Of a stretch of DNA of 64,000 nucleotides, positions 8,820 to 17,408 are shown one piece after another. Numbering within the stretch: the stretch's first letter is position 1; every line of letters starts with the position of its first letter. Under the pieces are notes generated by a model. That model ran no database searches. It worked only from the letters and a program-made list of their open reading frames with translations, and was not told the DNA's origin. The position numbers and the translations under genes are program-made. The DNA is from Rhodoferax lithotrophicus (lineage in GTDB: Bacteria; Pseudomonadota; Gammaproteobacteria; Burkholderiales; Burkholderiaceae_C): positions 4,547,989-4,611,988 of the forward strand of contig NZ_AP024238.1 of the NCBI RefSeq assembly GCF_019973615.1, in the 5' to 3' direction.

Positions 8820-9494
8820 ATGCGAATTCTGATAGCCGAAGATGATCAAGTTTTGGCCGATGGGTTACTGAGAACCCTGCGCAGCTCAGGCGCTGCGGTA
8901 GACCATGTGGCCAGCGGCACAGAGGCCGATGCCGCCCTCATGACCAACACCGAGTTTGACCTGCTGATTCTGGATTTGGGCCTGCCCAGGATGCATGGTC
9001 TGGAGGTTCTCAAACGCCTGCGTTCACGCGGGTCGTCGCTCCCTGTGCTGATTTTGACGGCCGCCGACAGCGTGGAAGAGCGCGTCAAAGGTCTGGATTA
9101 TGGGGCTGACGACTACATGGCCAAACCATTCAGCTTGCAAGAGCTTGAAGCCCGGGTACGGGCACTGAGTCGCCGCGGCATGGGCGCAGCCAGCAGCACC
9201 ATCAAGCACGGGCCACTGATTTACGACCAGGGCGGACGGGTGGCCACCATTGATGGGGCCATGGTGGAACTCTCGGCACGGGAGCTGGGCCTGCTTGAAG
9301 TATTGTTGCAGCGCGCCGGCCGCCTGGTCAGCAAAGACCAACTGGTCGAACGTCTGTGCGAATGGGGTGAAGAGGTCAGCAACAACGCCATTGAGGTTTA
9401 CATCCACCGCCTGCGCAAGAAAATTGAAAAAGGCCCGATCCGCATTGCCACGGTGCGGGGATTGGGCTATTGCCTGGAAAAGATTCCAGGTTAG
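8820..9494 (+). CDS. tctD: OmpR-family response regulator, TctD/QseB-like
   Basis: This 224-residue protein has a receiver domain (residues 1-115) with acidic pocket D8/D9, phospho-acceptor D52 in LILDLGLPRMHG, the conserved Thr in ILTAAD and Lys in MAKPFS. A winged-helix DNA-binding domain follows (VELSARELGLLEVLL, then NAIEVYIHRLRKKIE). A purine-rich GAGGAG precedes the ATG. The partner kinase begins 18 bp downstream. TctD-type regulators usually control organic-acid transport; no such transporter is adjacent, so the target is uncertain. Confidence 0.88.
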   Translation: MRILIAEDDQVLADGLLRTLRSSGAAVDHVASGTEADAALMTNTEFDLLILDLGLPRMHGLEVLKRLRSRGSSLPVLILTAADSVEERVKGLDYGADDYMAKPFSLQELEARVRALSRRGMGAASSTIKHGPLIYDQGGRVATIDGAMVELSARELGLLEVLLQRAGRLVSKDQLVERLCEWGEEVSNNAIEVYIHRLRKKIEKGPIRIATVRGLGYCLEKIPG

Positions 9495-9512
9495 TCCGGT
9501 CACACATCTGCC

Positions 9513-10970
9513 GTGGTCACGGTCTTCAACCGCGAGCAACGCTCGCTGTTTGGTGAAATTCTGGACTGGATGCTCACGCCGCTGCTGCTTCTGTGGCCGG
9601 TGAGCCTGGTGCTGACATGGCTGGTAGCCCAGGGTATTGCCGGCAAACCATTTGACCGGGCACTGGAATACAACGTGCGCGCCATGGCCCAGCTCATCAC
9701 CATCCAGCACAGCCATGCCCGGTTTTCGTTACCACGGCCAGCCCGCGAGTTGTTGCGAGCCGATGACTCGGACACCATTTATTACCAGGTGCTGGGCACA
9801 CGTGGCGAATTACTCAGCGGCGAAAAAGATATTCCGCCGCCGCCGGATACGGAGTTCATGGAGCCCGACGATGTGCATATCCGCGATGAAGTGATCAAGG
9901 GGTTTGATGTCAAAGTAGCCTATATGTGGGTCGATTTGCCGATTTCAGGCGGCAAATATGCCTTGGTACAAGTGGCCGAAACACTGGAAAAACGCTCGGT
10001 GCTGGCGACCGAGATCGTCAAAGGCGTGATGCTGCCGCAATTTGTCATCTTGCCGCTGGCCGTGCTACTGGTTTGGCTGGCGCTGGTGCAAGCCATCAAG
10101 CCACTTAACCAGCTGGAGGAGCGTATTCGCGCCCGCATGCCGGATGACCTGAGCCCGATTGATGCCCGCGCCGTGCCCATGGAGGTCACCCCGCTGGTGG
10201 AGTCTGTCAACGACTTGTTGCTGCGCCTGACCGACTCCATTGCCACCCAAAAACGTTTTCTGGCCGATGCCGCCCACCAGCTCAAAACCCCCTTGGCGGG
10301 CCTGCGTATGCAGGCTGAAATGGCCCAACGCGAAGGGGCCAGTGCCGAAGACCTGAAGCATTCCCTGCGTCAGATTGGCCGGGCCAGCATTCGCGCCACC
10401 CACAGTGTGAACCAGTTGCTGGCGTTGGCCCGAGCCGAAAGCAGCGGTGCGGCCATGCCACGCACCGTGTGTGACTTGCCGGAACTCACCATGGCGGTGG
10501 TGCGCGACTGTGTGCCACGTGCGCTTGAAAAACACATCGACCTGGGCTACGAAGGCACCGAACCGGGCAGCCCGAGTTGCACGATTCTGGGCAATGCCAC
10601 CTTGCTCAAGGAAATGATCCGCAACCTGGTGGACAACGCCATCAACTACACCCCCTCCAGCCTGGAAGCCCCAGGCATCATCACCGCCCGCGTGCTCACA
10701 GACCCCTTTGGACGCACGCTGGTGCTGCAAGTCGAAGACTCTGGCCCAGGTGTGCCAGAAGCCGAGCGTGAGCTGATTTTCCAGCCGTTTTACCGCGCCC
10801 TAGGAACCGAAGTGGATGGCTCAGGCCTGGGGCTGCCGATCGTGCTGGAAATTGCCCACCAGCACCAGGCCAGCGTCCGGCTGGAAGAAACCCGTCCTGG
10901 TCACAAACCCCCTGGCGCACGTTTTGTGCTGCGCTTCACCGCACTGGAAAACGACCCGCCTCAGTCCTGA
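9513..10970 (+). CDS. tctE: Sensor histidine kinase, TctE-like
   Basis: This 485-residue inner-membrane kinase starts at a GTG; no in-frame ATG lies between the regulator stop and the first membrane segment. The first TM is ~20-42, a periplasmic sensor domain (2CSK_N type) spans ~45-170, and the second TM is ~172-192. Then come a HAMP-like linker and the H-box FLADAAHQLKTPLAGL (phospho-His about 254). The ATPase has an N box (NLVDNAINYTP), G1 (VEDSGPGVP), F (FQPFYR) and G2 (GSGLGLPIV). The 3' end overlaps the convergent gene by 10 bp. Confidence 0.88.
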   Translation: MVTVFNREQRSLFGEILDWMLTPLLLLWPVSLVLTWLVAQGIAGKPFDRALEYNVRAMAQLITIQHSHARFSLPRPARELLRADDSDTIYYQVLGTRGELLSGEKDIPPPPDTEFMEPDDVHIRDEVIKGFDVKVAYMWVDLPISGGKYALVQVAETLEKRSVLATEIVKGVMLPQFVILPLAVLLVWLALVQAIKPLNQLEERIRARMPDDLSPIDARAVPMEVTPLVESVNDLLLRLTDSIATQKRFLADAAHQLKTPLAGLRMQAEMAQREGASAEDLKHSLRQIGRASIRATHSVNQLLALARAESSGAAMPRTVCDLPELTMAVVRDCVPRALEKHIDLGYEGTEPGSPSCTILGNATLLKEMIRNLVDNAINYTPSSLEAPGIITARVLTDPFGRTLVLQVEDSGPGVPEAERELIFQPFYRALGTEVDGSGLGLPIVLEIAHQHQASVRLEETRPGHKPPGARFVLRFTALENDPPQS

Positions 10971-11644
10971 CGCCCCGCCGGGCACGCCACCAGCGCCTGA
11001 CCGGCCAAAGCAGCACGTACCGCAGGCAATGACGCTTGCAAGTCATCATTCACGGCGGGCAAGCGCAAGCGCAAACCATGCCGCTCAGGTTGTTCCTGCA
11101 GCACCCGGGCTGTGCGCACCCCCCGCTTTGCCAAGGCTTCCAGTGCCGTATTGGCTTGTGCCTGCGAAGCAAACACCCCAAGCGACAAGCCTGGTGCCAG
11201 GGTCGAATTGGTCAAGGGCTCAAACGTCAGATGCAAGCTGTCGAGCTGGGCACGTTTTTTGGCCAATTCAGCCGTATTGCCATATTTGCCCATATAAATG
11301 ATCCAGCGCTCTGGCACAACCACGTCTTCCAGTACCCAGGATTGGGCGGGCAAAGCAGCTTGCAGCGCTTGGCGCAGTGCATCACCCCGCTGGGGATCCA
11401 GTACACCGGATTGCAAACACAGCGCAGGCTTGGCAGTTGCAGCCGCTGTGCTGGCGGCTGCAACAATCTTGCGGGCTTCCAGCTCACTGATGATTTGAAT
11501 GGCCTCAGGCTGGATTTGCTGCAGCAGGCGATGTGGCTCACTTTGTATGGCCGGTCCAAACCCATAAGCCAGCAACCAGCCTTGCCCCCAGGCGAAATAC
11601 CCTGCGTTAAGCAACAACAGCAACAACACCCAGACACGCAACAT
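10961..11644 (-). CDS. Single-pass membrane protein with SPOR-like C-terminal domain
   Basis: This protein of about 227 residues has an N-terminal hydrophobic anchor (VWVLLLLLLNAGYFAWGQGW). The middle contains a Cys-bearing LCLQSGVLDPQRG, and the C-terminal SPOR-like portion contains SLGVFASQAQANTALEALAKRGVRTARV, similar to peptidoglycan-binding SPOR repeats. It follows birA immediately on the same strand, a pairing I consider typical in Burkholderiales. A GTG at 11656, directly after the birA stop, is an alternative start four codons upstream. A role in cell-envelope or division is possible but unproven. Confidence 0.65.
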   Translation of the reverse strand: MLRVWVLLLLLLNAGYFAWGQGWLLAYGFGPAIQSEPHRLLQQIQPEAIQIISELEARKIVAAASTAAATAKPALCLQSGVLDPQRGDALRQALQAALPAQSWVLEDVVVPERWIIYMGKYGNTAELAKKRAQLDSLHLTFEPLTNSTLAPGLSLGVFASQAQANTALEALAKRGVRTARVLQEQPERHGLRLRLPAVNDDLQASLPAVRAALAGQALVACPAGRQD

Positions 11645-11656
11645 CACACGGCCCAC

Positions 11657-12466
11657 TCACAGTTGTTCATAGTTGGGGCCGGGCTGCACACGCACACTCA
11701 CTTCGGAACTGGTGACCCGCTGCACGCCTGTCGGTGTGGCCACCAACAAGGCCCCGCTGGCATCCACACCCTGGGCCACGCCCTGCAAACCATCACTGAG
11801 CGTCACCGGCACTTGCGCCAAGGCATCCAACGCGTTGAATTGCGCCTGAAACGGTGCAAAGCCATGTCCCTCAAACACTTGCACCACATGCACCAAAGGA
11901 GCCACCACATGCGCCAGGGTTTGACCGATATCCACGCCGGATATAAATTCAGCCAACCCCACCGGTGGCGTGGACAAGCCTGCCGACTCAGGTGTGAAGA
12001 TATTGATGCCCACACCAATCACCACATAACGACTGGTATTGGCCACGCCCCAATTGGCGGTTTCAATCAAAATACCTGCCAGCTTGCGGTCATGCCACCA
12101 CAAATCGTTCGGCCACTTCAGGCGAATCTGCGGGTGCAGGCTTTGCGCCACACTCACGCCCACCGCCAGCGACAGGCCGGACCAATCCTGGGGGGCCAAG
12201 GGCAACCCGAGCGAAAAGGTCAGCGCCATGGGCTTGTGCCCGGACGGTGTTTCAGCGCTCAGCCATTGGCGCCCCATGCGCCCGCGCCCGGCGGTTTGCT
12301 GCTCGGCCACCAGCAGCACCGGCTCCAGACGACCAGCGCGCGCACGGCGCATCAGCTCGGTGTTGGTCGAATCGATTTGGGGCAACACCTCCACGGTAAA
12401 GCCTGGCAATATTGGACTGACAGCTTCCCAGATGGCTTCAAGCGGCCAGCGCACGGGGTGGTTCAT
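11657..12466 (-). CDS. birA: Biotin-[acetyl-CoA-carboxylase] ligase
   Basis: This 269-residue enzyme makes biotinyl-5'-AMP and transfers biotin to the carboxyl-carrier protein of acetyl-CoA carboxylase. The catalytic loop is TAGRGRMGRQW, substrate motifs are QIDSTNTELMRRA and KWPNDLWWHDRKLAGILIE, and the C-terminal SH3-like domain ends in VSVRVQPGPNYEQL. It lacks an N-terminal helix-turn-helix, so it is a group I, non-repressor BirA. The start codon lies 5 bp after the stop of the SET-domain gene, suggesting one operon. Confidence 0.93.
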   Translation of the reverse strand: MNHPVRWPLEAIWEAVSPILPGFTVEVLPQIDSTNTELMRRARAGRLEPVLLVAEQQTAGRGRMGRQWLSAETPSGHKPMALTFSLGLPLAPQDWSGLSLAVGVSVAQSLHPQIRLKWPNDLWWHDRKLAGILIETANWGVANTSRYVVIGVGINIFTPESAGLSTPPVGLAEFISGVDIGQTLAHVVAPLVHVVQVFEGHGFAPFQAQFNALDALAQVPVTLSDGLQGVAQGVDASGALLVATPTGVQRVTSSEVSVRVQPGPNYEQL

Positions 12467-12470
12467 GGTG

Positions 12471-12983
12471 TTAGCGGCGCTTGCGTTTGGGTGCCAGCAG
12501 GGTGCCACGGCAACCAGGTGCACCACACCAGCACGGGTATTGCGCCTTGAGCTTGGGTGTGTAGCGCTCGTCAATGATCAGGCCGTAGTCGTAATGCAGC
12601 TCTTCACCGGCAGCAATGTCGCGCCGGGCCTTGATGAAAATCCGGCCGTTGCGCTCATCGGCTTCACAATTGCCATCACAAGAATGGTTGATCCAGCGCG
12701 ACGAATTACCGCCAAAAAGCGCATCAATCACCCGCGTTTCATCCACGTGAAAATAAAACGTGTGGTTGGGGTTGGACGCATCATGCGGGTGACGCGCCTG
12801 GGCTTCCTCCCAGGTGATGATCTCGCCCACGTACTCCAAAATAGTCTCTCCTGCGGCAATGTCCTGCACCGCAAAAACGCCTTTGCCATGGATGCCCGAG
12901 CGGCGCACCTGGACACGACGTGGGGATGTGGCCTTGGCCACAGGGAGGAGTGATGCAGTTTTGGCGGGCGACTTTTTGGACAC
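12471..12983 (-). CDS. SET-domain protein lysine methyltransferase-like
   Basis: This protein of about 170 residues is nearly all SET domain. RSGIHGKGVFAVQDIAAGETILEYVGEII is the N-terminal SET block, SSRWINHSCDGNCEA carries the pseudoknot NHSC motif, GEELHYDYGL holds the catalytic tyrosine region, and CWCGAPGCRG resembles the post-SET zinc cluster. SET enzymes transfer methyl from S-adenosylmethionine to lysine; the bacterial target is unknown. The start is uncertain: GTG at 12983 (VSKKSPAK) is preferred, with GTG at 13034 as an alternative that would translate the GT-rich tract. It is divergent from topB. Confidence 0.85.
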   Translation of the reverse strand: MSKKSPAKTASLLPVAKATSPRRVQVRRSGIHGKGVFAVQDIAAGETILEYVGEIITWEEAQARHPHDASNPNHTFYFHVDETRVIDALFGGNSSRWINHSCDGNCEADERNGRIFIKARRDIAAGEELHYDYGLIIDERYTPKLKAQYPCWCGAPGCRGTLLAPKRKRR

Positions 12984-13009
12984 GGTCAAAATTTGGTATC
13001 GTGAACTCG

Positions 13010-13062
13010 TATGGGTGCGCGTGTGCGTGCCCACCTGTGTGTGCGCCCGTGTAGGGGCGCGA
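13010..13062. repeat. GT/GC-rich alternating purine-pyrimidine tract between SET gene and topB
   Basis: The stretch is dominated by GTGCGCGTGTGCGTGC and GTGTGTGCGCCCGTGT runs, i.e. mostly alternating purine-pyrimidine dinucleotides of the kind prone to Z-DNA under negative supercoiling. It occupies the short space between two divergent genes, upstream of topoisomerase III. Confidence 0.5.
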
Positions 13063-13080
13063 GAAAAGGATTGTAGTCAG

Positions 13081-16032
13081 ATGAAAACCTTGGTGATTGC
13101 CGAAAAACCTTCCGTGGCACAAGACATCGTGCGCGCCCTGACCCCGGTGTCAGGCAAGTTTGAAAAACACGACGAACATTTTGAGAACGACACCCATGTG
13201 GTCACCAGTGCCGTAGGCCATCTGGTGGAAATCCAGGCTCCAGAAGCCTTTGATGTGAAACGCGGCAAATGGAGCTTTGCCCACCTGCCGGTGATTCCGC
13301 CCCACTTTGACCTGAAACCGGTCGACAAAACCAAAACCCGCCTGAATGCGGTGGTGAAACTGGCCAAACGCAAAGACGTGGGCCAACTCATCAACGCCTG
13401 CGACGCGGGCCGCGAGGGTGAGCTGATCTTTCGCCTGATCGAGCAATACGCTGGTGGTGCCAAACCCCTGGGCAAACCGGTACAACGCCTGTGGCTGCAA
13501 AGCATGACACCGCAAGCCATTCGCGAAGGCTTTGGCGCCCTGCGCAGCAATGCCCAGATGCAGCCGCTGGCTGACGCGGCACGCTGCCGCTCCGAGGCCG
13601 ACTGGCTGGTCGGCATCAACGGCACACGCGCCATGACCGCGTTCAACTCGCGTGACGGCGGCTTCTTTCTGACCACCGTGGGCCGGGTGCAAACCCCGAC
13701 GCTCTCGGTGGTGGTGGAGCGCGAGGAACAAATCCGCAAGTTCATCAGCCGCGATTACTGGGAAATCCATGCCTCATTCGCCGCCCAGGCGGGCAACTAC
13801 CCGGCCAAGTGGTTCAACCCGGCGCACAAAAAAGACGCTGATGATGCCGAAAAGAAGGCAGATCGCGTCTGGAGCGAGCTGGATGCACGCACCATTGCCG
13901 AAGCAGTGCGCGGCCAACAAGCCACGGTTTCAGAGGAAAGCAAACCCACCTCTCAGGCTTCGCCTGCCCTGTTTGACCTGACCAGCCTGCAACGCGAAGC
14001 CAACAGCAAGTTCGGCTTCAGCGCCAAAACCACCCTGTCCATCGCCCAAAGCCTGTACGAACGCCACAAAGCCCTGACCTACCCACGTACCGACTCACGT
14101 GCCCTGCCCGAAGACTATGTGCCGGTGGTGAAACAAACCTTTGAAATGCTGGCCGACAGCGGCCTGAAACACCTGGCACCCCACGCACTCACGGCCCTCA
14201 ACAACAACTACATCCGCCCCAGCAAGCGTATTTTCGACAACGCCAAGGTGAGTGATCACTTTGCCATCATCCCCACATTACAAGCGCCTGGAGCGCTCTC
14301 GGAAACAGAGCAAAAAATTTACGACCTGGTGGTGCGCCGCTTCATGGCGGTGTTTTTCCCTGCGGCTGAATACCAGGTCACCACACGTATCTCCAAGGTT
14401 CAGGAGCACCATTTCAAAACCGAAGGCAAGGTGCTGGTCAAGCCGGGCTGGCTGGCCATTTACGGCAAGGAAGCCGCACTGGAAGTCGAGGGCGGCAAAG
14501 ACGGTGACAAGGGGCAAAGTCTGGTGCCGGTAGCGCCTGGCGAAAAGGTCAAGGCCGAGTCCGTCGACCCCAAAGGCCTGAAAACCCGCCCACCCGCACG
14601 CTACTCAGAAGCCACCCTGCTCGGCGCCATGGAAAGCGCTGGCAAAACCGTGGAAGACGACGAACTGCGCGAAGCCATGCAGGAGAAAGGCCTGGGCACC
14701 CCGGCCACCCGCTCCAGCATCATTGAAGGTTTGATCTCCGAGGCCTACATGCTGCGCGAAGGCCGCGAGCTGATCCCCACCGCCAAGGCGTTCCAGCTGA
14801 TGACACTCTTACGTGGCCTGGACGTACAAGAGCTGACCAAAGCCGAACTCACCGGCGAATGGGAATACAAGCTCAACCAGATGGAGCACGGCAAGCTCAG
14901 CCGTACGGCCTTCATGAGTGAGATTGCTGCCATGACCGAACGTATGGTGAAAAAAGCCAAGGAATACGACCGCGACAGCGTACCGGGCGACTTTGCCACG
15001 CTGCACACGCCCTGCCCCAACTGCGGTGGCATCGTCAAGGAAAACTACCGCCGTTATGGCTGCACCGGCGCTGATGGCCAGAGTGAGGGCTGCGGTTTTT
15101 CATTTGGCAAAACCCCGGCCGGACGGACTTTTGAGCTGGCTGAAGTTGAGCAGTTTTTGCGTGACCGCAAAATCGGCCCCCTGACCGGCTTTCGCTCCAA
15201 AGCTGGCTGGCCCTTTGTGGCCGAAATGGTCATCAAGTTTGACGAGGACAGCAAAAACTACAAGCTTGAATTTGACTTTGGCGACGATAAAAAAGGCGAG
15301 GAAACCGGTGAGCTGGTCGATTTTTCAGCCCAGACCAGCTTGGGTGCCTGCCCCCAATGTGGTGCTGCCGTGTTTGAGCACGGCAAAAATTATGTGTGCG
15401 AAAAATCCGTCCCCACCGCGGCACAGGCTACCCCCAGTTGCGAGTTCAAGACCGGCCAGATCATCCTGCAGCAACCGATTGAACGCGAGCAAATGGTCAA
15501 GCTGCTGGCCACCGGAAAAACCGATCTGCTGGACAAGTTTGTCAGCATGCGCACCCGGCGCACCTTCAAGGCCATGCTGGCCTGGGATGCCACCGCGGGC
15601 AAGGTCAATTTTGAATTTGCCCCGAGCAAATTCCCGCCACGCAAGACAGCAGCGACACCGTTGACAAAAGCTGCTGTCTCTTCAAAATCACGAGCTGCTA
15701 GCGCAGCATCTACGGTAACTACAGGCCAAAAACCCTTAAAAACACCGGCTAAAAGGACTGCCAAACCAGCTGCCGCCAAAACACCACGCAAAACACCTGC
15801 CGCCGGGGCGGGTTCTACGCCCAGTGCAGCACTCGCTGCAGTGATCGGGTCTGAGCCGATTGCCCGCGCCCAGGTCATCAAAAAACTGTGGGACTACATC
15901 AAGGCCAACAAGCTGCAGGATGCCGCCAACAAACGCGCCATCAACGCCGATGCCAAGCTGCTGGCGGTATTTGGAAAACCCCAGGTGACCATGTTTGAAC
16001 TGGCGGGCATCGTGGGCCAACATTTGGGGTGA
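13081..16032 (+). CDS. topB: DNA topoisomerase III with C-terminal SWIB domain
   Basis: This 983-residue type IA topoisomerase has a Toprim domain at the N-terminus (LVIAEKPSVAQDI, then NACDAGREGELIFR with DxDxE-type acids). The active-site tyrosine is Y334 in ALTYPRTDSRAL, followed by ATRSSIIEGLI. Two cysteine clusters follow (CPNC..GC and CPQC..C), then an Ala/Lys/Thr-rich linker. The last ~68 residues form a SWIB/MDM2 domain (ARAQVIKKLWDYIKANKLQD, then FGKPQVTMFELAGIV). The linker encodes a copy of the interspersed repeat (15692-15732). A much longer upstream in-frame start is rejected because it crosses the SET gene. Confidence 0.95.
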   Translation: MKTLVIAEKPSVAQDIVRALTPVSGKFEKHDEHFENDTHVVTSAVGHLVEIQAPEAFDVKRGKWSFAHLPVIPPHFDLKPVDKTKTRLNAVVKLAKRKDVGQLINACDAGREGELIFRLIEQYAGGAKPLGKPVQRLWLQSMTPQAIREGFGALRSNAQMQPLADAARCRSEADWLVGINGTRAMTAFNSRDGGFFLTTVGRVQTPTLSVVVEREEQIRKFISRDYWEIHASFAAQAGNYPAKWFNPAHKKDADDAEKKADRVWSELDARTIAEAVRGQQATVSEESKPTSQASPALFDLTSLQREANSKFGFSAKTTLSIAQSLYERHKALTYPRTDSRALPEDYVPVVKQTFEMLADSGLKHLAPHALTALNNNYIRPSKRIFDNAKVSDHFAIIPTLQAPGALSETEQKIYDLVVRRFMAVFFPAAEYQVTTRISKVQEHHFKTEGKVLVKPGWLAIYGKEAALEVEGGKDGDKGQSLVPVAPGEKVKAESVDPKGLKTRPPARYSEATLLGAMESAGKTVEDDELREAMQEKGLGTPATRSSIIEGLISEAYMLREGRELIPTAKAFQLMTLLRGLDVQELTKAELTGEWEYKLNQMEHGKLSRTAFMSEIAAMTERMVKKAKEYDRDSVPGDFATLHTPCPNCGGIVKENYRRYGCTGADGQSEGCGFSFGKTPAGRTFELAEVEQFLRDRKIGPLTGFRSKAGWPFVAEMVIKFDEDSKNYKLEFDFGDDKKGEETGELVDFSAQTSLGACPQCGAAVFEHGKNYVCEKSVPTAAQATPSCEFKTGQIILQQPIEREQMVKLLATGKTDLLDKFVSMRTRRTFKAMLAWDATAGKVNFEFAPSKFPPRKTAATPLTKAAVSSKSRAASAASTVTTGQKPLKTPAKRTAKPAAAKTPRKTPAAGAGSTPSAALAAVIGSEPIARAQVIKKLWDYIKANKLQDAANKRAINADAKLLAVFGKPQVTMFELAGIVGQHLG

Positions 16033-16113
16033 AAGGGATGCTTCCAACCGAATCGGGAGAGGGACGGCATCCAAGTGGTGCCTGTGGATGGATGCCCAAA
16101 TGGCACCATGGAT

Positions 16114-16127
16114 TAGGGTAAACCCTA
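16114..16127. promoter_or_regulatory. TAGGG-N4-CCCTA palindrome upstream of the transporter operon
   Basis: TAGGGTAAACCCTA is palindromic at all but its central pair and lies 122 bp before the start of the periplasmic binding-protein gene. A second dyad, TGACAT-caaa-ATGTCA, follows at 16145-16160. Both are plausible operators for the ABC transporter operon. Confidence 0.45.
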
Positions 16128-16248
16128 TGTCGCCATCACCCGTCTGACATCAAAATGTCACGGGACTGTCTTAGTCTTGCCGACTTCAGGCCGTCTGAGC
16201 CTGATGCAGCTTGCTGCTGTCACCCCACTTCATCCAAGGACCTTGAAC

Positions 16249-17316
16249 ATGAAAATCCGCTACTCATTGATTGCCGCAGGCATTGTTGCCCTGGGCACTG
16301 TTGGCACCGCCTGCGCGCAAGAGAAAACCCTGCGTTTACTCACCTGGGCCGACTATGCACCCGCTGATGTGGTGGCGCAGTTTGAGAAGGAAAGTGGCTA
16401 CAAGGTTGAAATCACCCTGTCGAACAACGAAGAAATGATCTCCAAGTTGCGCGCCACCGGCGGCGCTGGGTTCGATCTGGCCCAGCCCTCACAAGACCGC
16501 ATCACCGGCCCACAGCAAGAATTTGGCATCTACAAACCGATGGATCTGAGCAAACTCAAGGCCGAGTTGTTCATCCCCTCCATGCTGGAAGCCACCAAGA
16601 AAAACACCACGCTGGCGGGCAAGGTTTATGGTTTGCCCCACATCTGGGGTACGGACGGTTTGGTGGTCAACACCAGCCTGACCAAAATGAGCGATTACCC
16701 CGACCTGTGCCGCGCCGATGTCAAAGGCAAAACCGCTGTGCGCCTGAAACGCCCGACCCTGCTGGCCTTTGCGTTTGCAGCTGGCAAAGACCCGTTTGCG
16801 CTGTACAGCAACCCCAAAGCCTATGGCGAACTGATGGACGAAGTCGGCAAGACCATGATCGCCTGCAAGGGTAATCTGAAGCTCTTCTGGGACAACAAAG
16901 ACCAGTTGCTCAACGGCATGCGTTCTGGCGAAATTGTCGGCGCCATGATGTGGGACACCGGCGGCTGGAAGCTCAATGGCGAAAAGGCTGAAATCCAGTT
17001 CATCGCGCCAAAATCCGGCGCACTCGGCTGGATCGACACCTTTGCCATTCCGGCCAAAGGCAAGAACGATGCCGCCGCCTATGCCTGGATCAACTTCAAC
17101 ATGCGCCCGGAAATCGCCGCCCGCGTGGGTGCCAAGGCAGGCAACTTCACCGCCTCCAAGGGTGCCGATCAGTTGGCCGATGCCAAGCTGAAGGCCCAGT
17201 TTGCCGCCAGCTTCCCTGAAGCTGCGCTGAAAAACGTCAAGTGGTACCCCGCTGTGCCCGCTGGCATTGAAGACATCGAAGGCCGCGTGCTGGATCGCAT
17301 CAAGGCAGCCAATTAA
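16249..17316 (+). CDS. Periplasmic spermidine/putrescine-type substrate-binding protein
   Basis: This 355-residue protein has a signal peptide cleaved near TACAQEKT. The mature protein starts LRLLTWADYAPADVVAQFEKESGYKVE, the usual beginning of PotD-family binding proteins. SNNEEMISKLRATGGAGFDL and PHIWGTDGLVVNTS are further family blocks. It is the first gene of a four-gene ABC operon (binding protein, ATPase, two permeases). AAGGA precedes the ATG. The polyamine assignment is by family; related proteins bind other organic amines or acids. Confidence 0.85.
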   Translation: MKIRYSLIAAGIVALGTVGTACAQEKTLRLLTWADYAPADVVAQFEKESGYKVEITLSNNEEMISKLRATGGAGFDLAQPSQDRITGPQQEFGIYKPMDLSKLKAELFIPSMLEATKKNTTLAGKVYGLPHIWGTDGLVVNTSLTKMSDYPDLCRADVKGKTAVRLKRPTLLAFAFAAGKDPFALYSNPKAYGELMDEVGKTMIACKGNLKLFWDNKDQLLNGMRSGEIVGAMMWDTGGWKLNGEKAEIQFIAPKSGALGWIDTFAIPAKGKNDAAAYAWINFNMRPEIAARVGAKAGNFTASKGADQLADAKLKAQFAASFPEAALKNVKWYPAVPAGIEDIEGRVLDRIKAAN

Positions 17317-17336
17317 GGCTTGATCGGGATGACACC

Positions 17337-17364
17337 GTAGGAGCCCTACCCTCTGGGCTCCTAC
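17337..17364 (+). terminator. Intercistronic hairpin after the binding-protein gene
   Basis: GTAGGAGCCC-taccctct-GGGCTCCTAC is a perfect 10-bp stem with an 8-nt loop starting 21 bp after the stop codon. It has no T-run, so it more likely protects the upstream message from 3' exonucleases than terminates alone. Confidence 0.6.
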
Positions 17365-17374
17365 CCATCCAACG

Positions 17375-17394
17375 GCCCAGCGAACTGGGCTTTT
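17375..17394 (+). terminator. Small Rho-independent-like terminator
   Basis: GCCCAG-cgaa-CTGGGC-TTTT is a compact tetraloop hairpin followed by four Ts, 15 bp before the ATPase start. With the preceding hairpin it should make binding-protein mRNA more abundant than that of the membrane components. Confidence 0.6.
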
Positions 17395-17408
17395 ACACAA
17401 GACATCAC

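Noticed and set aside
11036..12550. 504-codon open frame antisense to birA and its neighbour
   Set aside because: The Gln/His-rich translation has no recognisable motif and sits opposite a clear birA.
12814..13080. Longer N-terminal extension of topB
   Set aside because: The extension would overlap the divergent SET gene and precede the invariant MKTLVIAEKPSVA start of topoisomerase III.
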